Source: Polynucleobacter sp. AP-Latsch-80-C2 | Lineage (GTDB): Bacteria > Pseudomonadota > Gammaproteobacteria > Burkholderiales > Burkholderiaceae | DNA length: 64,000 nucleotides | Direction of reading: 5' to 3' | Assembly: GCF_018882185.1 (NCBI RefSeq) | Contig: NZ_JACVOY010000001.1 | Location: 248,001-312,000, forward strand | Position numbers and translations under genes: made by a program | Shown: positions 17,090 through 26,035 of the stretch, in pieces | Position numbering within the stretch: the stretch's first letter is position 1 | How the letters are laid out: every line of letters begins with the position of its first letter | The notes under the pieces: model-generated | Database searches by the model: none | Told to the model about the DNA's origin: nothing | Seen by the model: the letters and a program-made list of their open reading frames with translations, nothing else

Positions 17090-17950
17090 ATGTCAAAAGT
17101 AATTCGACTCCTTCATGGTGATTTTGGTAGGGTAGCGCTCCTTGAGATGGATGCGCCCTTGGTAACCCATGCCCACCATCACTGCCACATTTTATGTAAG
17201 GTGGCTGGACCAGATATTGCTTTTCAGGTAAGAGGACAGCTTTGCCCATTGACGGATGACAATGCAGTTCTCATCAACGCCTGGGAAGAGCATTCTTATC
17301 TTCATTTGCCAGTTAATGGTGAAAATCCTATTCTGCTTGCGTTATACCTAGAGCCAAAGTGGTTAGCATCCTTTAGCAAAAAATTCTTAGCAAGCAGTCA
17401 TCCTCGTTTCTTTATCAATAACTTATCTAGCTTAGGCGCCCATCAAAAACAGGTATTAGAAAAGATATCAATGGAGTTATGGTGGGCGGATCAAATTACC
17501 CATGACTACCTTGAGTCGATCTTGCTTGAGCTCGTATTAAGCTTTATGGATGATGCCGATCTTCTAACCCAGGGTGATTTGCGTAACTCTGGTAATTCAT
17601 TGGCATTTATGGATCCTAGGATACGCAAAGCAATCCATATCATGCGTACCTCCCCTCAAGGGTTTAGTGATATTTCCATGGTTGCTCAAAGCGTTGATCT
17701 TTCGCGATCTCACTTTTTTGAGCTCTTTAGGCGCTGCACTGGGCTTTCACCGGTTGTATTTGCGAATGTTCTTAGGATGGAGTTTGCATTCGATGCTCTT
17801 GCTGATAAGGGTGAGAGCCTAATTCATATTGGCGACGAGCTTGGGTTTTCTGCCCAAAGTCATTTCACTAGATTCTTTAAGCAGCATCAAGGGGTTACTC
17901 CAAGCCTCTATCGTCAGCAAGTAGAAAAGGCTCCCAAGCTAGACTCTTAG
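17090..17950 (+). CDS. AraC-family transcriptional regulator, probable activator of the downstream furoate-type operon
   Basis: 286 residues. The N-terminal half has a cupin-like effector-binding pattern (HAHHHCHILCKVAG, then NAWEEHSYLHLP). The C-terminal half has the double HTH of the AraC/XylS family: about 175-275, with FSDISMVAQSVDLSRSHFFELFRRCTGLSP and IHIGDELGFSAQSHFTRFFKQHQGVTPSLYRQ. It is encoded on the same strand just before the molybdenum hydroxylase operon. The 126-base gap between them holds two direct repeats 20 bp apart, the arrangement expected for an AraC-type operator. The effector would be the pathway substrate or its CoA ester, by inference. Confidence 0.9.
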   Translation: MSKVIRLLHGDFGRVALLEMDAPLVTHAHHHCHILCKVAGPDIAFQVRGQLCPLTDDNAVLINAWEEHSYLHLPVNGENPILLALYLEPKWLASFSKKFLASSHPRFFINNLSSLGAHQKQVLEKISMELWWADQITHDYLESILLELVLSFMDDADLLTQGDLRNSGNSLAFMDPRIRKAIHIMRTSPQGFSDISMVAQSVDLSRSHFFELFRRCTGLSPVVFANVLRMEFAFDALADKGESLIHIGDELGFSAQSHFTRFFKQHQGVTPSLYRQQVEKAPKLDS

Positions 17951-17969
17951 GGTTTTCCTGATATACATA

Positions 17970-18007
17970 ATCGGACTCTAAGGTAAGTTATCGGACTTAG
18001 GGGTAAG
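17970..18007 (+). promoter_or_regulatory. Predicted AraC-type operator: two direct repeats, 20-bp period
   Basis: ATCGGACT-N4-GGTAAG occurs at 17970-17987 and again at 17990-18007. The 14 fixed bases are identical in both and only the 4 central bases differ. A period of 20 bp places both on the same face of the helix, as in AraC/XylS-family sites. The proximal repeat ends 69 bases before the TTG start of the operon, so it would abut the -35 region. Confidence 0.7.
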
Positions 18008-18076
18008 CATCCTTTTTGCGCCATCATTAAGCTTCTTTCAGTATTAATTATTCTTAATTTAGCTGAAAAGATTGCA

Positions 18077-21061
18077 TTGAAAACAAGTTCAAACTATTTA
18101 GGCAAGTCATGTGAGCGTGTAGAAGATACCGCTTTACTGACGGGGGGAGGTCGCTACCTAGATGATCTTCCCTTGCCCGTTGGAACCCTATATGCAGCGG
18201 TTGTGCGCTCTCCGATTGCCCACGGAAAAATTATTTCTGTAGATATTGAATCAGCACTGCAGCTTAGGGGTGTTAGAGCAATTTTGACGATTGATGATGT
18301 GCAGGCTTGGTCTAACCCATTGGTGGTTGCTGTTAAAACTCCAATGCGCCAATGGGTATTGGCAAATGACTATGTGCGTTATGTTGGCGAGCCTATAGCG
18401 GTGGTTATCGCTGAATCAAGGGCATCAGCAGAAGATGGCGTAGAGAAGATTGTTTTGAACATTCAACCATTACCCGCTGTGGTCGATGTAGATGTTGCGT
18501 TAGCCCATACATCTATAGTTCTGCATAAGGACATCGGTAGCAATTGTGTTTTGGATCGATCATATCGATACGGTGACCCAGAGAGCGCATTTAAAAATGC
18601 AGCACGCATCGTTGAGGTGGATATTCGTTATCCTCGAAACTCCTGTACACCCATTGAAACGGGCGGGGTAGTGGCGCAATGGCGAGCCGCAGACTCCTCA
18701 TACGAAGTAACGTCAAATTTTATGGGGCCATTTTCATTGCATGTCGTAATGGCTGCTGCGCTGAAAGTCCCCGGAACAAAATTGCGTCACCATGTTGCCC
18801 CAGATTCTGGTGGTAGTTTTGGTGTTAAACAATCGGTATTGCCATACGTCATCATGAGCTGTTTGGCATCGCGTAAAGCAGGTGCTCCAGTGAAATTTAT
18901 AGAGGATCGTTTGGAGCACCTTCAGGCTGCTACATCTGCTACATCCCGTCATACGCATCTTCGCGCTGCAGTGGATGGCAATGGAAAAATTCTGGCCTTA
19001 GATTACGATCAAATTGAAGATTGCGGTGCATATCTGAGAGCGCCTGAGCCTGCAACGCTTTACCGCATGCATGGCTGTGTGACTGGCCCCTACCAAATTC
19101 AGAATTTGAATGTTCGCAACCGTGTCGTCCTTATTAACAAAACGCCTACTGGTCTAGTGAGGGGTTTTGGTGGTCCTCAGGTTTATTACGCACTTGAGCG
19201 CTTGATTCAGAAAATTGCAAAATCTTTAGGTAAAAGTCATCAAGAAATAGCTGCAATAAATTATGTTCAAAAAGATCAGTTTCCCTATCGAGCAGCGGCA
19301 GGGGCATTGCTAGATTCGGGTGATTACCAACAGGCCTTAAAAACGCTTGAGGGTTCACCTGAATTTCAAAAGATACTAGAACGTAGAGACCAGGCGAAAA
19401 AGAAAGGTCGTTACTACGGTATTGGTATTGCATCGATTATTGAGCCTTCAGTATCCAATATGGGTTACATCACCACTGTTCTTACAAAGGAGCAAAGAGC
19501 AAAAGCAGGCCCTAAAAATGGCGCCATCACTTCAGCGACAGTCAGCGTAGATCCTTCTGGAAATATTGCCGCAAATATCGCATCAGCCCCTGCCGGACAG
19601 GGTCATCAGACAGTTATTAGCCAGTTATTGGCGGATGTTTTTGGGGTCTTACCATCTCAGATCCAGGTGAACGTTGATTTTGACACTGCAAAAGATCCAT
19701 GGTCTATTGCTGCCGGAAATTATTCAAGTCGTTTTGCTGGCGCAGTTGCGGGGACGGTATTTTTAGCGGCTGAAAAGTTAAAGGCTCGGATTGCGGATTA
19801 TGCTGCTCATGTACTTAAGGTTAAGCCTGATCAATTAATTTTTGTAAACGGCAATATATCCGTGGTTGGAGATGAGGATGGCGGCATCCCATTTTCTAGA
19901 GTTTGCGGAAACTTTCACTGGTCGCCCGGATTGATTCAAGCGGCCCTAGGGCGTGATACCACTCTAGCGCTGCAAGAAACGCAATTTTGGAGCGCAGATG
20001 TACTAGAGGCGCCCGATGAGGATGATCGAATTAATACATCGGCAGCATATGGTTTTGCTCTTGATGCTTGCGGTATTGAAATAGATCCTGAAACCTGTTC
20101 TGCAAAGATTGATCAGTACATTACAGTGCATGATGCCGGGAGAATATTAAACCCGGCCTTAGCGGATGGTCAGATTTATGGTGCGTATGCACAGGCGGTA
20201 GGCGCAGCCCTTTTTGAAGAGTTTGTCTATAGCAGTGATGGTAATTTTCTCTCCGGTACTTTCGCGGACTATCGCTTGCCTACTGCAAGTGATGTCGGTG
20301 TTCCAAAAATTTACCATCAAGAGTCTCCCAGCCCTTTTACGCCTTTAGGCGCTAAAGGCATAGGTGAGGGTAACAGTATGAGCACCCCAGTTTGTATTGC
20401 TAATGCCATTGCAGACGCTTTAGATCTCGAGAATGTCGTTCTGCCTGCAACACCCAGTCGCATTCATGCGTTACTTGTGGAAAAAGGTGCGCTAAAGCTT
20501 GATAAACCTTCGAGTCAAGTTTCGTCAATGACTACAAATACCGACTATCCATTAAAAGCGCAAGGCGAGGTTAAGTTGGAGGTCCTTCCGGAGGATATCT
20601 TTGCCGTACTGATGGATCCAGAAAGATTAAAGAATGTCATACCAGGTTGTGAGTCCATTCATAAGAAATCTATAGCTAACGGTATTCGGTATGACTGCAT
20701 TGCGGTTGTACGTATTGGTATCGCAAAAGCACGATTTGCTGCTCAGGTTGATTTAACTAACGTTCAAAGTCCGGATAGTTTCGTCTTAGGTGGAGAGGGG
20801 CGGGGGTCCTTAGGAATGGCGCTTGGAATGGGTCAAGTTAGCCTTAAAAAAGAAGGCACCACAACTATTCTGATCTACGACTACCAAGCCCAGGTGTCTG
20901 GCAAGCTTGCTGCAATTGGTAGTAGGTTATTGGAGGGCGCAATCCGCTTAGTGTTGGATCAACTATTTAGAGCACTTGCAAAAGAGGCTGGCGCAAAACA
21001 TGAGGGTCTACTTAAAAGCCTAATTACAAAATTATTTGTTTTATTGGGGGTGGCTAAATGA
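18077..21061 (+). CDS. hmfA: Molybdenum hydroxylase large subunit fused to a CoxG-type domain; probable furoyl-CoA dehydrogenase large subunit
   Basis: Xanthine oxidase-family molybdopterin subunit. 994 residues: residues 1-about 800 are the aldehyde oxidase/xanthine dehydrogenase a/b-hammerhead and Mo-binding regions, with GFGGPQVYYALERL, AGQGHQTVISQLLADVFGV and the KGIGEGNSMSTP loop carrying the catalytic Glu near residue 759. From about 823 to the end is an SRPBCC/CoxG-like domain (GEVKLEVLPEDIFAVLMDPERLKNVIPGC). The TTG start at 18077 is favoured because the family N-terminus begins there; the ribosome site is weak. It overlaps the FAD-subunit gene by 4 bases. The substrate, 2-furoyl-CoA, is inferred from gene order only. 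Confidence 0.85.
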   Translation: MKTSSNYLGKSCERVEDTALLTGGGRYLDDLPLPVGTLYAAVVRSPIAHGKIISVDIESALQLRGVRAILTIDDVQAWSNPLVVAVKTPMRQWVLANDYVRYVGEPIAVVIAESRASAEDGVEKIVLNIQPLPAVVDVDVALAHTSIVLHKDIGSNCVLDRSYRYGDPESAFKNAARIVEVDIRYPRNSCTPIETGGVVAQWRAADSSYEVTSNFMGPFSLHVVMAAALKVPGTKLRHHVAPDSGGSFGVKQSVLPYVIMSCLASRKAGAPVKFIEDRLEHLQAATSATSRHTHLRAAVDGNGKILALDYDQIEDCGAYLRAPEPATLYRMHGCVTGPYQIQNLNVRNRVVLINKTPTGLVRGFGGPQVYYALERLIQKIAKSLGKSHQEIAAINYVQKDQFPYRAAAGALLDSGDYQQALKTLEGSPEFQKILERRDQAKKKGRYYGIGIASIIEPSVSNMGYITTVLTKEQRAKAGPKNGAITSATVSVDPSGNIAANIASAPAGQGHQTVISQLLADVFGVLPSQIQVNVDFDTAKDPWSIAAGNYSSRFAGAVAGTVFLAAEKLKARIADYAAHVLKVKPDQLIFVNGNISVVGDEDGGIPFSRVCGNFHWSPGLIQAALGRDTTLALQETQFWSADVLEAPDEDDRINTSAAYGFALDACGIEIDPETCSAKIDQYITVHDAGRILNPALADGQIYGAYAQAVGAALFEEFVYSSDGNFLSGTFADYRLPTASDVGVPKIYHQESPSPFTPLGAKGIGEGNSMSTPVCIANAIADALDLENVVLPATPSRIHALLVEKGALKLDKPSSQVSSMTTNTDYPLKAQGEVKLEVLPEDIFAVLMDPERLKNVIPGCESIHKKSIANGIRYDCIAVVRIGIAKARFAAQVDLTNVQSPDSFVLGGEGRGSLGMALGMGQVSLKKEGTTTILIYDYQAQVSGKLAAIGSRLLEGAIRLVLDQLFRALAKEAGAKHEGLLKSLITKLFVLLGVAK

Positions 21062-21897
21062 AATCTGCACCATTCGTGATGCACCAAGCCCACTCCCAAT
21101 CTAATATTTTGGATTTACTGGATCAATATGGTGAGGATGCCCGCGTTATTGCTGGAGGTCAAACTCTGGTCCCTGTGTTAGCAATGAGGGTAGCTAGCCC
21201 TGATCATTTAATTGATATAAATAAGGTCATAGATCTAAAAAATTTCGGCGTTACTGATGGCGCACTGCAAGTTGGGGCCGGCGTTAGGCAGTCTGAATTG
21301 GAGCATTGGAGTGAGCTTCGTAAGACTCAGCCACTTTTAAACATGATGTTTCCGTGGATAGCTCATACCCCTATTCGAAATCGGGGTACGGTATGTGGAT
21401 CGATTGCGCACGCAGACCCCAGTGCTGAGTTGGTTCTTGGCTTGGCTGTACTAGAGGGCTCAGTCACTCTAGCAAGCAAGAAAAAGAAGCGAGTAGTGCA
21501 GGCCAAAGATTTTTTCTTGGGAGCGCTTCAAACCAGTCGTCAGTCAAATGAATTCATCGAAGCTGTCCAGTTTCCTATTCGTGGCCCTCATGCGGGATTT
21601 GGATTTGCAGAATATGGATATCGACACGGCGATTTTGCGGTGGTGGCCGTTGCAGTTATTAAAGAAGATGATGTCTGGACCATTGGGTTTGGCGGCATTG
21701 ATGATGTTGTAAGGATCTACAAATGCACTGCCATCTCGCTTGATCAGGTTAAGCAGTTTATCGACGAACTAGCTGCAGAGACTGAGGTAAGAGAGGATCC
21801 CACCGCAACTTCAGGGTTGCGTAGACATTTGATGCGCACATTAGGAGCGCGCGCCTGCCAACAAGCTATGGAATTTAAAAGTGGTGAAATAAGATGA
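21058..21897 (+). CDS. hmfB: Molybdenum hydroxylase FAD-binding subunit; probable furoyl-CoA dehydrogenase medium subunit
   Basis: 279 residues of the CoxM/FAD-binding PCMH family, which passes electrons from the iron-sulfur subunit to the acceptor. FAD-contact motifs AGGQTLVPVLAMR (about 36-48) and RNRGTVCGSIAHADPSAEL (about 109-127) are clear. The ATG overlaps the large-subunit stop and its own stop overlaps the 2Fe-2S gene, both as ATGA, so the three subunits are translationally coupled. Subunit order large-FAD-FeS is that of hmfABC in furoate degraders. Confidence 0.86.
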   Translation: MKSAPFVMHQAHSQSNILDLLDQYGEDARVIAGGQTLVPVLAMRVASPDHLIDINKVIDLKNFGVTDGALQVGAGVRQSELEHWSELRKTQPLLNMMFPWIAHTPIRNRGTVCGSIAHADPSAELVLGLAVLEGSVTLASKKKKRVVQAKDFFLGALQTSRQSNEFIEAVQFPIRGPHAGFGFAEYGYRHGDFAVVAVAVIKEDDVWTIGFGGIDDVVRIYKCTAISLDQVKQFIDELAAETEVREDPTATSGLRRHLMRTLGARACQQAMEFKSGEIR

Positions 21898-22388
21898 AGA
21901 TCCAGCAGGTAAAACTAACTTTAAATGGGGTTGAGCGTGAAGGGACTTGCGAATCACGTACGACATTACTGGATTTTATTCGCCATGATTTAGGATCAAC
22001 GGGTACCCATGCAGGTTGCGAGCATGGTGTATGCGGAGCATGCACAGTTGAACTTGATGGGCAAATCGTTCGCTCTTGCCTCATGTTTGCATGCCAGGCT
22101 GATGGCGCAAAGGTTACTACGGTAGAAGGCATTGCAAAGTCAGGAGAAATGTCTGACTTACAAAATGCATTTAAAAAACACCATGCATTGCAATGTGGAT
22201 TTTGTACCTCAGGATTTTTACTTTCAGCAGAAGATCTACTTAAAAAGAACCCTTATCCAAGCGAGTTAGAGGTGCGCGAGGGTTTGTCAGGAAATTTATG
22301 TCGTTGTACTGGTTATGTTGGAATTGTCGAGGCAGTTTTAGAGGTTGCCGCAGCCAGAGCACGCCAAAATGGAGGAGAGCATGCTTGA
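21894..22388 (+). CDS. hmfC: Molybdenum hydroxylase 2Fe-2S subunit; probable furoyl-CoA dehydrogenase small subunit
   Basis: 164 residues. The N-terminal plant-type ferredoxin domain has the first cluster ligands in GCEHGVCGACTVELDG plus a downstream Cys (RSCL). The C-terminal four-helix domain binds the second cluster through QCGFCTSGF and GNLCRCTGY. This is the standard CoxS/XdhC layout. The stop lies 8 bases inside the next gene, whose GGAGGAG ribosome site is within this coding sequence. Confidence 0.88.
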   Translation: MKIQQVKLTLNGVEREGTCESRTTLLDFIRHDLGSTGTHAGCEHGVCGACTVELDGQIVRSCLMFACQADGAKVTTVEGIAKSGEMSDLQNAFKKHHALQCGFCTSGFLLSAEDLLKKNPYPSELEVREGLSGNLCRCTGYVGIVEAVLEVAAARARQNGGEHA

Positions 22389-23916
22389 TCTAGGTCGAAC
22401 TTTTTTGCAGGCTGTTGAGCGTGAGCCTGATAAGTTGGCGATTGTTGATGGGGCTAGGCGTCACACCTACGCGGAGTGGGCGCTTCATATTGGCGCCATT
22501 CAGCAATTTTTTAACGATCAGGGTCTCAAGCGTGGCGATCGGATCTTGACTGTTTTGCAAAATCGCTATGAGGCGGCAACAATTCATTGGGCGTGTCAGA
22601 TGGCAGGCATAGCTATCGTTCCTTTGAATTGGCGCTCTAAGCCAGATGAAATTGATTACTGCGCACAAAATGCTGATGTGAAATTGGCCTTTGTTGAGGA
22701 GATATCGCTCAATAACTACCTGGAATCGGAAACGAGTAAATCTATTTCGGTAATTCTATGTATGGGGAAGGTATCTTTAGATGGATATCGCTATTTTGAT
22801 CAGTTAATTCAGAAGGGGGCTGAGCCAGAGGCACGCGGTCATGTTGAAGATATATCAGTCATGCTTTTTACCTCTGGCACCACAGGTAAGCCGAAAGGCG
22901 TTCCGAGAAAGCAGCGCGCAGAGCGTGCGGCAGGCATTGCGCACGTTGCGCAAAACCAGTATGCAATGGGTGAGGTGACATTGGGTGTGATGCCGCTTTA
23001 TCACACGATGGGTGTAAGAACGCTGTTATCGCTATGTATTGTGAATGGAACTTATGTGGCAGTACCGCGTTGGGATGTGAATAAGGCGATAGAAGCAATT
23101 GAGAGTGAGGCGGTTACACATCTTTATTTGGTTCCAACGCTTTATCACGACATGATTCAGTCAAACAATTTCAACTCAAATCGGGTAAAGACCGTAAAGA
23201 AGCTTGGATTTGCAGGTGCCCCCATGCATGATGCTTTATTGCTTAAATTAAGCGAGGCCTTTTCTCCTGAATTGTTTGTGAATCATTATGGTTCAAGTGA
23301 GATTTACACATACACCATCAATCAAAATGCCGTATTAAAGCCAGGCTGTGCTGGAAAAGCGGGCATCAATGCACGCATCAGAGTGGTTAAGTTGGATCAA
23401 GGATCTGCGCAAACACAGCCAAGTCAAATAGCGGCTTGTCACGAAGAGGGGCAGATCATTTGCGATCTATCGGGGGATGAAGCATTCGAAGGGTATTGGA
23501 AGCGTCCCGATGCTGATCAAAAATCTATTCGTGATGGCTGGTATTTCACGGGTGATACGGGCTACTTTGATGAATCTGGTGACTTATTTGTTACAGGTCG
23601 GGTCGATGACATGATTATTTCTGGCGGAGAAAATATTTCCCCCGTTGAAATTGAGTCTATTTTATCTCTGCATCCATCTGTAAGTGAGGTGGCTGTCGCT
23701 GGGTTGAAGGATGACCGTCTTGGACAAAAAGTAGTTGCCTTTATTAGGGCATCGGGGGATGTTGATTCAGACGCCTTAGATGAATATTGCCGCAGATCAG
23801 ATTTGATCAACTTTAAACGTCCTCGAGAGTATGTATTTGTTAAAGAGATTCCCAAGTCGCCTGTGGGAAAGGTATTGCGACGCATGTTAGTCGCCGGCGA
23901 ATATGAAAGAGCTTAA
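22381..23916 (+). CDS. hmfD: AMP-forming acyl-CoA synthetase; probable 2-furoyl-CoA synthetase
   Basis: ANL-superfamily ligase, 511 residues from ATG 22381. This start is chosen over an upstream in-frame codon because GGAGGAG (22370-22376) sits directly before it. Motifs: P-loop FTSGTTGKPKGVPR, the YGSSE motif, GWYFTGDTG, the hinge GRVDDMIISGGENISPVEIE and the C-terminal catalytic Lys in KSPVGKVLRR. It would activate the ring acid to its CoA thioester before ring hydroxylation by the preceding Mo enzyme. Benzoate-like substrates cannot be excluded from the sequence alone. Confidence 0.85.
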   Translation: MLDLGRTFLQAVEREPDKLAIVDGARRHTYAEWALHIGAIQQFFNDQGLKRGDRILTVLQNRYEAATIHWACQMAGIAIVPLNWRSKPDEIDYCAQNADVKLAFVEEISLNNYLESETSKSISVILCMGKVSLDGYRYFDQLIQKGAEPEARGHVEDISVMLFTSGTTGKPKGVPRKQRAERAAGIAHVAQNQYAMGEVTLGVMPLYHTMGVRTLLSLCIVNGTYVAVPRWDVNKAIEAIESEAVTHLYLVPTLYHDMIQSNNFNSNRVKTVKKLGFAGAPMHDALLLKLSEAFSPELFVNHYGSSEIYTYTINQNAVLKPGCAGKAGINARIRVVKLDQGSAQTQPSQIAACHEEGQIICDLSGDEAFEGYWKRPDADQKSIRDGWYFTGDTGYFDESGDLFVTGRVDDMIISGGENISPVEIESILSLHPSVSEVAVAGLKDDRLGQKVVAFIRASGDVDSDALDEYCRRSDLINFKRPREYVFVKEIPKSPVGKVLRRMLVAGEYERA

Positions 23917-23938
23917 TTTTTTTTACTAGAAAGACCTT

Positions 23939-24748
23939 ATGACTACTATTTTGAAACATCCTTTTAGCAATATCCTAGACAACCTTGACGGGTTCTATGT
24001 GGAAATTGATGAGGCTCATCAAAGGGCTGACATTGTTTTAAAGAGGCCTCCATTTAACGTCATACAAATGCCTCAGCGCGATCAATTACGAGCTGCATTT
24101 GAGGCTTTAGATGCTGATGACCGTGTCCGCATCATTGTATTGAGGGCAGAAGGCGAACATTTCTCTAGCGGTGGCGATATTAAAGGCTTTTTAGAGGCAA
24201 CACCCGAGCATGTATCCAAGCTTGCTTGGAATATTGCCGCACCTACGCGCTGTACTAAACCTGTGATTGCAGTAAATCATGGCTACTGCTTCGGAGTGGG
24301 CTTTGAAATTTCACTAGCATGTGATTTCCGTATAGCGGCTGAATCAACTTTGTATGCTTTGCCAGAGCAAAAGTTAGGACAAATTCCTGGCTCAGGCGGA
24401 TCGGCACGTTTACAAAAAATGGTAGGAATCACCCGAACTAAAGATATTGTGATGCGCTCCAGACGTATTAAGGGTCAGCAAGCCTATGAGTGGGGTGTTG
24501 CAACCGAATGCGTTCCAGACGCAGAGCTTGCGAGCGCCACATCTAAATTGGTTGATGAATTGCGCGCATTCTCACCTATGGCCCAGAGAACGGCCAAAAA
24601 GATGCTTAATGAAACGGAGGACTGCTTGTTAACTACAGCTATTGAAGTTGAAGGCCATTGCTACAGCCGCTTGCGTAACTCAGAAGATTTTAAAGAAGGG
24701 GTTGAAGCATTTCATGGAAAGCGCCAACCAAATTTTGTTGGTCGTTAA
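23939..24748 (+). CDS. hmfE: Enoyl-CoA hydratase/isomerase-family protein; probable 2-oxoglutaryl-CoA hydrolase step
   Basis: Crotonase-fold protein, 269 residues. Oxyanion-hole segments are AEGEHFSSGGDIKGF (about 64-78) and the second helix region FGVGFEISLACDFRIAAEST. PEQKLGQIPGSGGSARLQKMVG follows, as in crotonases. In the furoate pathway the fifth hmf gene encodes a protein of this family thought to release 2-oxoglutarate from its CoA ester. The position after the synthetase gene, 22 bases downstream, fits that role. Exact chemistry is inferred from context. Confidence 0.82.
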   Translation: MTTILKHPFSNILDNLDGFYVEIDEAHQRADIVLKRPPFNVIQMPQRDQLRAAFEALDADDRVRIIVLRAEGEHFSSGGDIKGFLEATPEHVSKLAWNIAAPTRCTKPVIAVNHGYCFGVGFEISLACDFRIAAESTLYALPEQKLGQIPGSGGSARLQKMVGITRTKDIVMRSRRIKGQQAYEWGVATECVPDAELASATSKLVDELRAFSPMAQRTAKKMLNETEDCLLTTAIEVEGHCYSRLRNSEDFKEGVEAFHGKRQPNFVGR

Positions 24749-24770
24749 TTTATTAAAGGAGACGTACATA

Positions 24771-25952
24771 ATGAAAAAGCAATTTCAAACAAAGAAAATC
24801 GCTCTAGCGGTTGCCTTAAGCCTTGGCGCATCATTGGTTTACGCACAAACCGGCCCAATCAAAATCGGTGTTGTGACGCCTTTATCGGGTACGTACACAC
24901 CAATTGGTGAGCAGGTAAAAATGGGTTTAGATCTAGCGGCAAAAGAAATTAATGCAACCGGCGGTATTAATGGTCGAAAAATTGATTTGATTTACGAGGA
25001 CGAAGAAGCAAACCCGGCAGTTGCAACTCAAAAAGCAGAGAAGTTATTTCAGGTAGAAAAAGTAGAGTTTTTAACTGGAACAGTTAACTCAGGATCTACT
25101 TTAGCTGTAGGGCAGTTGGCCGAGCGAAATAACAAGCTGATAGCAACGACAGTTTCATTTGCTGATTCAATTACAGCAGATAAATGCTCGCCAAACGTTT
25201 TTCGTGTGAATGCTCGCGCTGGAATGCAATCTGCAGCATTGGCAGCTTGGGTGGATAAGGAGATTCCGAAGGCTAATATTTTCTTTATAGGCCCTGACTA
25301 TGAGATGGGACGCAGTACCGTATCAGCTTTTAAGAAAGCATCTACTGAAAAAGGTGCCAAGGATGTTGGTGAAGTCTTTGCACCACTCGACAATAAAGAC
25401 TACTCACCATATTTTGGTCAGGTAAGAGCTGCTAAGCCTAATGTTATTTATACCTCTGTGGCCGGTAACGACACGGTACGCTTATTTACTCAAATGGATG
25501 AGTATGGCGTGAATAAAGGAGTAACCATTATTGGTGCTTCTGGGACAGTCACATCGCAAAATATGGGTGCGATTGGAAAATCTGCAAATGGATTCGTTAC
25601 TGGTGTTGGCTACTCTCCTAAGTTAGATAACCCAGCTAATAAAAAGTTCGTAGCTGATTTCCAAAAAGCCTATAACAAGCTTCCTGATCTTTATGGTGCT
25701 GACTCCTATGGCCTTTTATATTTTTATAAGGCCGCGGTTGAAAAAGCGAAATCTACAGAAACCGACAAAGTTCGAGCTGCCATGAATGATCTTAGTTGGC
25801 AAACTCCACAGGGCACGAAGAAAATGCGTGCCGGTGATCACCAGGCGATGCAAGATATGTTTGCGGTTCGCGTAGAGAATGGCGAGTTCAATATTGTTGG
25901 AAGAGTACCTTCAGACCAGGCAATTGGGCCTGATACATGCGCTCGTTTTTAA
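24771..25952 (+). CDS. Branched-chain-type ABC transporter substrate-binding protein
   Basis: Periplasmic binding protein of the LivK/HAAT family, 393 residues from ATG 24771, with the strong ribosome site AAAGGAGA before it. An N-terminal signal peptide (KKIALAVALSLGASLVYAQ) ends near residue 25. GPIKIGVVTPLSGTYTPIGEQVKMGLDLAAKEINATGGI is the classic start of the type I periplasmic fold. Members next to aromatic-acid genes often bind aromatic acids rather than amino acids. Here furoate or furandicarboxylate is the likely ligand, by context. Confidence 0.9.
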   Translation: MKKQFQTKKIALAVALSLGASLVYAQTGPIKIGVVTPLSGTYTPIGEQVKMGLDLAAKEINATGGINGRKIDLIYEDEEANPAVATQKAEKLFQVEKVEFLTGTVNSGSTLAVGQLAERNNKLIATTVSFADSITADKCSPNVFRVNARAGMQSAALAAWVDKEIPKANIFFIGPDYEMGRSTVSAFKKASTEKGAKDVGEVFAPLDNKDYSPYFGQVRAAKPNVIYTSVAGNDTVRLFTQMDEYGVNKGVTIIGASGTVTSQNMGAIGKSANGFVTGVGYSPKLDNPANKKFVADFQKAYNKLPDLYGADSYGLLYFYKAAVEKAKSTETDKVRAAMNDLSWQTPQGTKKMRAGDHQAMQDMFAVRVENGEFNIVGRVPSDQAIGPDTCARF

Positions 25953-25966
25953 TTAATTAGTCAATT

Positions 25967-26001
25967 ACTCCACATCCTTCCTGTGCGGATGTAGAGTTTT
26001 T
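25967..26001 (+). terminator. Hairpin between binding-protein and permease genes
   Basis: An 11-bp stem ACTCCACATCC / GGATGTAGAGT (25967-25977, 25987-25997) with one C-A mismatch and a 9-base loop, followed by TTTT. It probably acts as a partial terminator or 3'-end stabiliser, giving more binding protein than permease. Confidence 0.6.
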
Positions 26002-26035
26002 GGCTTGAGAATTTCATTAAGGGATTGGGTTTTCA

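Noticed and set aside
22345-22380. Longer N-terminus for the CoA synthetase from 22345
   Set aside because: ATG 22381 has GGAGGAG immediately upstream and matches the family start; the extension lies inside the 2Fe-2S gene.
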